Source: Kalmanozyma brasiliensis GHG001
Lineage: Eukaryota; Basidiomycota; Ustilaginomycetes; Ustilaginales
Assembly: GCF_000497045.1 (NCBI RefSeq)
Contig: NW_015961957.1
Span: forward strand, 1 to 64,000
Direction of reading: 5' to 3'
Length of the DNA: 64,000 nt
The notes beneath the pieces were generated by a model. It saw only the letters and a program-made list of their open reading frames with translations. It did not search any database and was not told the DNA's origin. This document shows, piece by piece, positions 47,532-56,700 of this stretch. A program made the translations under genes and the position numbers. The stretch's first letter is position 1, and each line of letters begins with the position of its first letter.

Positions 47532-49190
47532 ATGTGGAAGCTCACGAGCATAGCACTGATCGTGCTGCTAGCGCTGACCGCTCTGGTCAGCGTCGACGCC
47601 CACGTTGGCCGTGGAATGCCAGTGCACCACCACTTGCAACCTCGCCTTGGCCAGACGACCGACCGTACCCTCCCCGTTCAGATCTATCGTCGTAACACGC
47701 CGCACGACAACGCACGCCAGTCATCATACCTTCACGATTCTGTCCAGGACAACATTCGTCGAGCCTCGGCATTGAACAACCACCAACTACCCGCATTTGA
47801 CCGACGTCAGAGCTCGACCGACTTTGGCGGGTCCACTTCCGGCGGGTCCAGCGCACAAGCAGCATCGCATGGTACCACCGAAGCGCAGTCTGCGTCGCTC
47901 ACTGACGCTTCGACCGAATGCACGCCGTACAGCCTGCCCATCATAGGCGCAATCAAGTCACAGTTCCCCGTTGTGTGGACGGTGGCAGACCTCATGGAAG
48001 GGGACACGGAAGCGCTGGAATTGCTGCAGAGCATCAACGCCTCGGGTCTCGTTCCTACTGACATCGAAGCTAGAGGGACGCAGCCCAGCTCGCTGAACGG
48101 CACTGCGCTAGCAGGCACCTATCCGCTCGGCGAGGACCCGGACTGCTGGTGGACGGACAAGATGTGCACCCAACCCAAACACCCGGGATTGCTAGCGGAC
48201 ATCACATCGTGCGCAGAACCCTACACTTGGGGATACACATTCGACGACGGGCCCAACTGCACGCACAATGCGCTATACGACCTCTGGGCGGCGAACAATC
48301 AAAAAGCGTCGCTCATGTACATCGGATCCAACGTCCTAGACTGGCCGCTCGAGGCGCAACGCGGAATCGTCGACGGGCACCACATCTGCGTTCACACGTG
48401 GAGTCATCGCTACATGACGGCCCTCACAACCGACCAGGCGTTCGCCGAGCTGTGGTACACAATGAAGGCAATCAAGTACGTCATGGGGGTGACGCCGACC
48501 TGCTGGCGCCCACCTTATGGCGATGTGGATGATAGGATTCGGGCCATCGCCCAGGGTCTCGGACTGCGGACGATCATGTGGGACACAGACACAAATGATT
48601 GGAACATCGAGCCGTACGGACCGATTCCGACCCCATCGATGCAGGCAACGTACAGCAGCATCATCGCGATGGCCACCCAGTCCGCCGCTGCGCAGGGAGG
48701 CATCATTGTACTGGAACACGAACTCGAGCAGTCGGCCATGAACATGTCCATCGAGCAATACCCTGCGGTCAAAGCGGCCTGGAAGCACGTCGTGCCTCTA
48801 ACGGCGTGTCTGAACATCACAAAGCCGTATGCGGAGGACATTGCGTATCCAGACTTTGCGGACTATATCGGCGGTAACGTGAACCCTTCAGGCTTGCCAG
48901 ATGGACAGATGTCGATCAGCTCGACGGCTGTGGTGAGCGCGCAGACGACGCTCAGCGTGACGGGATCCACGTCCAGCACGCAGAGTGCGACCTCGAGCGC
49001 CAGCTCGTCCGCCAACAGTGCGGCTTCCAGCTCGACGGGGAGCTCCAGCTCCAGCTCCAGCTCGTCCAGCTCGAGCAGCAGCCAGCAGCAGAGCAGCCAC
49101 TCCAACGGCGCCCCCGTTGCGCTGGGCATGTTCACATCCGTCCTCGTGGGCGCCTGCGCCATGCTGTGCATCCTGCTCATCCAGACGTGA
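47532..49190 (+). CDS. Chitin deacetylase, probably GPI-anchored
   Basis: The 552-residue protein has a signal peptide (1-23, ending VDA). A carbohydrate-esterase-4 (NodB) domain follows from about residue 225. Motif 1 is TFDDGP (236-241), motif 2 is HTWSH, with the metal-binding His pair, motif 3 is RPPYGDVDDR and motif 4 is WDTDTNDW. The enzyme removes acetyl groups from chitin to give chitosan in the wall. A Ser/Thr-rich stalk (about 475-525) and a hydrophobic C-terminus (ALGMFTSVLVGACAMLCILL) fit GPI anchoring. Several N-x-S/T sites are visible. Deacetylation can hide chitin from plant receptors; that role is known for some fungi and inferred here. Confidence 0.95.
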   Translation: MWKLTSIALIVLLALTALVSVDAHVGRGMPVHHHLQPRLGQTTDRTLPVQIYRRNTPHDNARQSSYLHDSVQDNIRRASALNNHQLPAFDRRQSSTDFGGSTSGGSSAQAASHGTTEAQSASLTDASTECTPYSLPIIGAIKSQFPVVWTVADLMEGDTEALELLQSINASGLVPTDIEARGTQPSSLNGTALAGTYPLGEDPDCWWTDKMCTQPKHPGLLADITSCAEPYTWGYTFDDGPNCTHNALYDLWAANNQKASLMYIGSNVLDWPLEAQRGIVDGHHICVHTWSHRYMTALTTDQAFAELWYTMKAIKYVMGVTPTCWRPPYGDVDDRIRAIAQGLGLRTIMWDTDTNDWNIEPYGPIPTPSMQATYSSIIAMATQSAAAQGGIIVLEHELEQSAMNMSIEQYPAVKAAWKHVVPLTACLNITKPYAEDIAYPDFADYIGGNVNPSGLPDGQMSISSTAVVSAQTTLSVTGSTSSTQSATSSASSSANSAASSSTGSSSSSSSSSSSSSSQQQSSHSNGAPVALGMFTSVLVGACAMLCILLIQT

Positions 49191-49802
49191 CATTGCATAC
49201 CACAGAGATCACGCAGAAACTGTACCACACACACGCAATGCGAGGAGATAGAATCCCCTCGACCTTTCCCCCGAGTGAGCCGCGACGAGCCGAGAGGAAG
49301 CGACGGAGGACGGGGTGCAACAGCACGAGCAGCACGCCTGAAGCAGCAGCCATTGCTGTCACTGGCAATGCTACTGTGCCGTGCGGCTGAAGAGGTCGTG
49401 GAATAAGCCATTCGGTTCAGTGCCCTGGTTCAGTAGCCTCACCCTGTCGCTCTGTGTTTCGTGAATGTGCCAAGGATTGCAGGCATTCAAGCGAGCGCAA
49501 GCTCAACCCCACCAGGTCCGGCAAGGTACCGTATGTGCAATCAATGAACCTCCGAGAAGCTCGGAGAGCAGCTTCTGTACCGACAGAAAACCCACTGGCA
49601 TCTTGCATAGTGTGCTCCGCAAAGCTACCGCACTTGTCCTCTTCGGCGCAGACGAGAGAGGTTGCTGGGACACCAACTCGACAGCCACCAGGCAGAATCG
49701 TCACTGCGGGAATAAATACAACGAGACCTACGGTGGATGTGAAATTAGAGCGATGACGAATGATACAAAGAAGACAGGCGCTTGGTCGTGGCTTGAGAGC
49801 GG
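49191..49802. other. Intergenic between convergent genes
   Basis: It holds the 3' ends of the chitin deacetylase and GATA-factor genes. No convincing frame, RNA or repeat is found in the 612 bp. Confidence 0.5.
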
Positions 49803-51275
49803 TCACTGATCCGTCTCCATGGGTCGCTCTTGGCTGTGGAGGTTGGGGTTGGATGCTGGGACGCTCTCGCCCGCCAGCTCGGGGGCTATGACGGGCTCGG
49901 GTACGGCAGCAGGGGCGGCTGGCTCTGGAATACCGGCCGCGGGCGTGGGAGCGGGCTCGACGATGCCCGTCGTCTGTGCGGCGGTCGTCTCGAGCGCAGC
50001 GGGAGGCGGGGCGACCTCGTCGCTGCCAGACAGCACGCTGCTGCCGAGCGACGAGGCGACACGGGGCGGCTTGCTGGGAGTATCCCACGCTCCGCTCCTG
50101 TCGCCCTTGATGGGCGTGCCGTTGAGCGACTTGGAAGAGCTCGAGGATGAGAGACCTGCAGCAGCGGCTGCGGCCTCGGCGCTCTTGGTCGACGCACGCA
50201 GCTCTTCGAGGCTCACCAGGCTGGGCTGAGGAGGTGGCTGGCTGGGAGAGGGGACTTCACCGCCGTCCTGCTGCACGCGCTTTCGCACGAGTTTGGCATA
50301 GTGCAGACCGCAGGCGTTGCAGAGCGTGCGTGCGCCATCGGGACCTCGACGCCATTCGGGCGTCTCGCTGGACCCGCAGGCTTGGCAGGAGCCGGGCGCA
50401 GGTGCACGACTGCGCTTCTTGTACTGGGGGCCCTTGGCATCGCCGTCAAAGCCCGGCGAAGGGAACGACGTGGGCAGCGATCCGTCCGGGAAGACGCGGA
50501 GACCGGAGCTGGGAGTGAAGGGAGAGCCGGGAGCGCCTTTGTTGCCGTCCCAGTCGGAAGAGCGTTGACGCTTGCGAGCCGAATCGAGCTTGGATTCGGC
50601 GGGACGCTTACCGTGCTCGTCGGCGTCGAGCTGTCGAAGCGCGATCTCTGGCTGGGCGAGAAGCATGCTAAGGGACGAGGTGAGCTTGAGCGCCTTTTGG
50701 ATGATGGTGCGCACCTTTTGGGGCGTGGGGAGGCTGACCTGGTTGACGTGGGCGACGGAGAAGTTGGCGATGGCGCTGGCGACCGAGTAGATCTCGCGAA
50801 GCTCGGATTCGACGTTGCGAGGGAGGCCAGAGGTGGTCTCCTCGGCGGGAGCCTCGCCATCCTGCTGTCCCTCATCGGCCTCGCCGGACGCGCCAAGAGC
50901 AACATTGGCGGCGTCAGCAGTGGATGCTGTGGCGTCGGCGTCGGTGGAAGTAGCGGCGCTAGCAGCAGCATTGGTGGCTGCGGTAGCGAGCTCAGTGATG
51001 GTCTGCGCAGCACTGGAAGCGTCAGCTGCAGCAGCCGCAGCAGCGGCGGCAGCGACGGCAGCAGCGTCCTGTCCCGTAGTGTCTACGCTGGCCGCGGCAT
51101 CAGCTTCGGGTTCAGCGGCGACGACGACGGATTCCGGAAGAGACGCCTCCTTCTGGCCCAGGATGGAGGCGCCGAATGAGGATTCTGGCGCGGAAGCGGT
51201 GTTTGTGTGGTTCGCCTCGACCGAGACGGGAGCAGCAACGGCTGCGGCAGCGGGAGCAGAGGCTTCGCTCGACAT
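49803..51275 (-). CDS. GATA-type zinc-finger transcription factor
   Basis: The 490-residue product, counted from the Met at 51275, has an Ala-rich N-terminus, then a helical stretch ([20 protein letters not shown]). A single GATA finger follows at about 297-322 with spacing C-x2-C-x18-C-x2-C ([19 protein letters not shown], then [16 protein letters not shown]). The x18 loop puts it with the fungal white-collar/NsdD type. No PAS domain is seen, so an NsdD-like developmental regulator is more likely than a light receptor subunit. The C-terminus is Ala/Pro/Ser-rich. An in-frame Met at 51359 would add 28 residues. Confidence 0.9.
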   Translation of the reverse strand: MSSEASAPAAAAVAAPVSVEANHTNTASAPESSFGASILGQKEASLPESVVVAAEPEADAAASVDTTGQDAAAVAAAAAAAAAADASSAAQTITELATAATNAAASAATSTDADATASTADAANVALGASGEADEGQQDGEAPAEETTSGLPRNVESELREIYSVASAIANFSVAHVNQVSLPTPQKVRTIIQKALKLTSSLSMLLAQPEIALRQLDADEHGKRPAESKLDSARKRQRSSDWDGNKGAPGSPFTPSSGLRVFPDGSLPTSFPSPGFDGDAKGPQYKKRSRAPAPGSCQACGSSETPEWRRGPDGARTLCNACGLHYAKLVRKRVQQDGGEVPSPSQPPPQPSLVSLEELRASTKSAEAAAAAAGLSSSSSSKSLNGTPIKGDRSGAWDTPSKPPRVASSLGSSVLSGSDEVAPPPAALETTAAQTTGIVEPAPTPAAGIPEPAAPAAVPEPVIAPELAGESVPASNPNLHSQERPMETDQ

Positions 51276-52949
51276 GTTCTCGAGGCTGTGGACGGGCAAA
51301 TGGGAAGAGTGAATGCTGATGCTTGTGATCGCGTGACTGCCTGCTGAGTCGAGGAGCACGCTTGCGGATTAGAGGCGACGCGATGCAGAGCGGGACTTGG
51401 TCGACGCCGAGGATGGACGCGACTTTCGGGATGAGCGACAAGGAGAGTAGCGAGGTCACGAGAGCAGTTGTCCGAAGCGACTGAAGAGGCAACCGAGGGA
51501 AGAGCAGAGTGTGACAGAGGAGCGGATGGAGATGAGAAGCAAGGATGACAAGGCTCAATGGAGCAACACCGGCTGGATCCGTCGTTAGAAGGAAGCAGTG
51601 ATACGAGGAAAGGAGCGAAGGAGCTCGGCCTGCCCGATCGCGGGGTGTTGTGCCTGGTGAAATGGCGCAAGACTGAGCTGTGCGCAACACAGATCCACGA
51701 TCCGAATTCAGCGAAAAGAAAAGGATCCGCCGATTTGAATTCCAAATCCAAATCGAACCGATCCAGCCTGTCAGACTAATTTGTATTCACTTTGCAGTTC
51801 AAATCGATAGCGGAAGGCGCCGCGATTCAGCACACACACTTTCAATTCACCTCAGAAACAACCTCGTTGAAGATGGAAGAGAGAGAATACTTACAATCTC
51901 GCCCCTCTTCTCAGTCGGATTCGCATTCACGGAGGCTGACGACCAAGCGTCAGCTTTGTCTCTAGACGAGGCACAGCCAAGCCGGAAGAAAGACGCCAAG
52001 ATGGTCCATAAGGAGGGCGTATGCGGTCGTTCGTGTAGGTCTCGCCGCGATCGAGCGCTGTGCTGTGACTGATCCTTCCAGGCGGGGGAAGGGTTGGCAT
52101 GCAACACATTGTATCGAGTTGAGCGCTAGACAAAAGCTGCCGCCTCGAAGCGCAGAGTTGCGGTTCCCGTCGAGGTTTCGTGGAGTGTGAAATCGGCAGC
52201 GGGCCAATCCCGATTAGGCTCGAAAAAGGCGTGGGAAAGCAGCGGAATGCTCCGACTGGCCTCGCCGTGCGTCTGTCTGCCATCTGTCAGCAAAAGAAAA
52301 GACCCTGCAGCCACAACAGCTCGCTTGCGATGGCAAAGAAGAGTCGACGACGGGTGCGCCGACATGCTGTCCTTTGTTCTGGTTGTTCGTGTTGGTGGCT
52401 GAGCTGTGAACAAAAGCCGCGGCATACCGCGCAGGCTGTTGCCACCACGGAATGAGTTGACAGGCTCGACACGACCATCTTGTCAAAAGACAACCGAGCC
52501 GTGAATTCCTCTTGGTGTCGGCTGTGCGGATCAGGCGGTCCAGGTTGGGTCGGGGCGGAGCGTTGCAGTCAAGTCAGCTAGCAGTCACTCGCTTCCTCAC
52601 GACTTTGGACGGGTCAGCTGGCGCGGAGAGCCAGAAAAAGCACAAGCTCGCGTCTGGACCCCTAAATCCACCTTTCTTGAGAACACCATCTCCTCCGTTA
52701 CGCTCGCCCTCGATGAACTTGCTGTGGGCGGCGTGGTGCAAATGAGATGGAGATGGAATGTTCTTCTTGGCAACCATGACGGCGAAACGAGCGAGATGAG
52801 ATAGCGAAGGGACAATGTAGCTTAATCCGAAGGTGGGAAGGCAGCAGCAGCAGCAAGAGTGACATCGGTGGCCTTTGTCCGAAAATCAGCTGAGCGAAAG
52901 CCATCAATTTGAGCGCAGAAGTGACACAGACCCACACGCTCGCAACCAA

Positions 52950-52950
<1 letters not shown>

Positions 52951-53002
<52 letters not shown>
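52951..53002. repeat. (AC)26 dinucleotide microsatellite next to the gap
   Basis: An uninterrupted 52-bp AC run ends directly in unknown bases. The true tract is probably longer. Confidence 0.97.
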
Positions 53003-53033
53003 NNNNNNNNNNNNNNNNNNNNNNNNNNNNNNN
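53003..53033. other. Assembly gap of 31 N
   Basis: Thirty-one N follow the AC tract. The gap most likely reflects collapse or stutter of the microsatellite, so its length is not reliable. Confidence 0.97.
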
Positions 53034-53701
53034 CCACGCCCTTTCAGAAATATCACACAGCACAGCACCGCACTTTGCAACATTGCAACACCGCGACGAG
53101 CCAGCTGATCAGCACACTGAGGGACAGGAAGCTCCGCTAGCCGCGATCACGCCTTGTTCGTCGCCTTTCATCCACGACATTCCCACCCTTTGCCCGTTGC
53201 GGAGCATCCATCAGCATCCATACATGCGCACTGCATCCATCTCCGATCCGCTCGCCTAGATCATCCGCTCCACCCTGGAATCGCATCCCACCATCCGCGC
53301 AGATCAGACGAACCAGCAAGCGAGCGAATGTTCCTACATACATCACTCCTACCCTTAGAACCACGACGACACGAGTACACAGACGATACGCAGCTGCAGC
53401 ACGATTCGCCCACCATACCCCTGCTGCCATTCATTGTCCCGTTCGCCTGGACCAGCGCAGCGTCACTTCATCAAGAGATCTTTCGGTCATCTTCTTTTGC
53501 GCGCACGCTCTCTCGCTCCCTCTTGTCGTATGGCAGCATCCCAACTTCAACGACGTGAGAGCAAGGACACCTCCTCATGTCAACGTTGGTCGTGCTTCGT
53601 CTCGTCTCTCAGAGCTGCTTCTTGCGCCGCAGCGGCTCTTCTTGAATCTGCAGTTCTATCTCGTCTCATAGAACCTTTCTCAGGCTGTACATCTCTCCAC
53701 A

Positions 53702-56700
53702 ATGGAGGAGCCCGCTAATCATGTGGCCAAGAAGAAGCCCGCCTTCGCCTTCTGGGAAAGGCAGCGCAAGAGCAGCTCCTCATCGCTCAACACCGCAGTC
53801 ACAGCAGCAGCAGCAGCATCCACATCACAAGCTCCAGTCGCGTCAGCCTCACCTTCCGCAGCGCGTCGCATCGATGCCCTCGAACGAGGCTCATTGACGC
53901 CGCCGTCGTCCACATCACCGCAGCGCTCGCAACCTTCGCATCAGAACGCGAGTCCGAGCGGTGCAGCCGGTCTCAGCGGTGTTCAGCGTCTAATCCAGCA
54001 ATACTCGCAGTCTGGCGCCTCTCCGACCGCGGCCACTTCGAACGCATCCTCTTCTCTGGATCGTTCCTCCCCGTCCTGGCGTGCCAACGCTTCGCCGCAA
54101 CGAGTCAGCGGATCAAATTCACATACAGACACAGTCCGCCTCGCGGCTAAGGTAGAAACCGACACAAGCGATTCTGCAGGTCCCGTTGCGCAACCAGAGC
54201 TCGCACGAAAGCCTTCCGCGAGCTCTACCGTCGCATCCCAATCGACACGTTCGTCAGCGACGCCCACATCCCGCCTCTCCACCGATGCCCTTGCCAATGA
54301 GATGCTTTCAACGACGACGTCCCCGCCGCCCGCACCAGCGTCATCATCCGCGTCCCGGCTCGACGCGTCCAGACCTGCTGTGACGGAAGCGGACACCGGT
54401 AGGGCTCGAAGGCGTCATCGCTTGATTCAAGAGGAGCTGCGCAAACGCAACTCCAAGAGGCGCAGTGCAGGTGGAATCGATATGGCCGATTCATCTTCCC
54501 TTCCGTCCGATGGCTTCGACGAAGAGCAGCTTCATGACGATGCGAGCGCACCCGAGACCTCGGCAAGACTCGCGCCGCCTGACACGCATCCAGTGTCACG
54601 CTCTCCCAGTCCGGGCGAGCTCGGTGCCAACTCGGAAACGTACCACGACGCCCAATCCCATCTCGCCGCAGCAATACCATCCACAGCAGCTGACCGTCCG
54701 ATTCCAGCTTCGAGTGGGTCTCTGCAACAACAAAAGCCACGTCCTCCGTCTTTCGAAGATACTCGACCTTGGCTCGAATTCAGCCCACTGATGCCAGAAG
54801 AGGAGCTGCCCGACGGTGCTGATGTCCACCCACCGCCAAGCTTTGCGGCTCTCCATCAACAACAGGTTGGCACGTCCGACGTCAGCGCGTCCGCCAGCCA
54901 GAGCAGCCTCGCAACCGATTCCAACACGCCCGGAAGCACGCGTCCATCGCCTTCGCGTTCCACCTCGACATCCCAAAACTCGAGCGACTCGCCCGTGTCT
55001 CCCACCGGACTCGGCTTCTCCACGCCTCCTGGCTACCCGACTCCAGCCTCGTACCTAGCCATCCACTCTCCCACGCACACATCACATGCTCGCTCGCTTC
55101 GCGGCTCCAAGCTGCCTCCGCCGCGTCCCTCTCCTCAGGCACCGCTCCCGCCTCCACCTTCGCTCGCTGCCTCGACAGCTCCAGGCGGCGCTCAGGGCGA
55201 ACCTGCAGCACCCGTGCGATCGGCGCGCGGTAGTTCGATGCGTGACGCTGCGATCGCACCTGTTTTGCACGGAGAAAGCGATGTATTTGGTACTGGGCGA
55301 TCGCGGTCAGGCAGCTACAGTCTCGAGCAAGAGCTTGCGTCCGCCGACAGCCAGCATCAGCGCTCCTTGCCTCGTTCTGGAACGGTCACGAGCAATTCGC
55401 AGCCTTCGGCCCCGACCGCTCGAGCAGATGACGGTCGTCCCGCATCGTCCTCCACTCTTCCTGTCCCTATGATCCGACAGCGAAGCGACTCTCTTCAGCC
55501 GCGCGACAGAGACGCTTCGGAAAGCGTCGATACCACGCCGAAACCTGCTAAGACTTGGCCACCAAGCACCGCGTCTCCGAATGCAGCCGCATCCCCCTCT
55601 CGCTCCACCGCCAGCAAGCCTCCTGTCACCGGCAGGCCTCGAGGATTCACTGTCGGCGCCGTGCCTGGCTCGGTAAGTACACTGCGTGGAGGCGCGTCCG
55701 CTCAGACGCCGACCAAGTCGAGGCCCAGGTCGCTCTTGTCGAACGAAGTCTTTCCCCTCGATCTCGCCGAGCCGCGTCGCAAGTCGCGGACCGGAGCAGA
55801 AGACAATGACGATACTCGCAAGGCCTACAGCATGGACGTCGACCGCCGCGTATCCTCCTTGAACACGCACGCTCCCTCTGCATTCAGAGCGCCGGGTGCG
55901 ACCGGGGCGGGTCGTGGATCGTCTTCCGCATCCAACGCCGAGCGAGACAACGCCGGCAGCAGCGGCGACAGGCTGGCCGTCGAGAACACCGACCGTCGTC
56001 CCAGCATAGGAGGTCGCAGCCGTAGCGGCAGCAGTGCCAGTCTCCTGCAGCAGGTCAACTCGCAGCCCAAGTCACACGCCAGCTTCGTCATTGCTGTTGT
56101 GGGACATGCTCACTCTGGCAAGTCGACCGTGATCAAAAAGGGTTTGCGTCAATTCGGTCTCTCGAAACCGCATGTCCTTTCCGAGAAGGTGACGTCGCAC
56201 TCGACTGTCTGCGTGGTCGACCAAGAGCAGCGAACCATCGAGGTGCTCGAGATCGATGCGTCGGTTCTCCTCAACGGACCAAGCAAACGCTTTGCATGGC
56301 CCAAATTCCTTCCCAACATCGACGCCGTCATCCTCTGCTACGATGCATCCGAGATCGCGTCGTTCCGCGGCATGTCCGAGCTGCTCGAAAACTTCTCGGT
56401 GGCCAACCTGAGCACCGTGATGCTCGCGTGCAAGTCCGAGGTCCACCCTCGCGCCGTCGATCCGTACTATGCCAGCGATATGGCCTGTATCTACAACGTC
56501 GGTCTCGCCGAGTGCACTGTGCAGAGCGATGAAGGCAAGAAGCGCATGCGCGATTGCTTTTCGTACTTGGTCAAGGAGGTGGCCAAGGCCCGATCCGGTC
56601 GGCCACGCCGTGGTACGAACAGCACTGCGCCTCCCGCTTCTGCCGTGATGAGCTCACAGAGATCTCAATCACCAGGAGCCCCGCATCCTGGAGCAGTGGT

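Larger units (their letters stand above)
51276..53701. other. Divergent 2.4 kb region with microsatellite and gap
   Basis: The GATA gene and the RasGEF gene read away from this region. The part next to each gene is probably long 5' leader and promoter. Several frames of 60-220 codons exist but lack domains. It contains the (AC)n tract and the assembly gap described separately. Confidence 0.5.

Noticed and set aside
49020..49090. Ser-codon repeat at the end of the chitin deacetylase gene as a possible CRISPR or satellite
   Set aside because: It is a simple low-complexity Ser stalk in frame with the gene, with no spacer structure.
51083..51751. 222-codon minus frame next to the GATA gene
   Set aside because: It overlaps the N-terminus of the GATA factor in another frame and looks like leader plus shadow.
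52951..53002. AC tract as part of a coding sequence (His-Thr repeats)
   Set aside because: Frames through it contain unknown bases, have no domains and lie in a promoter-type region.
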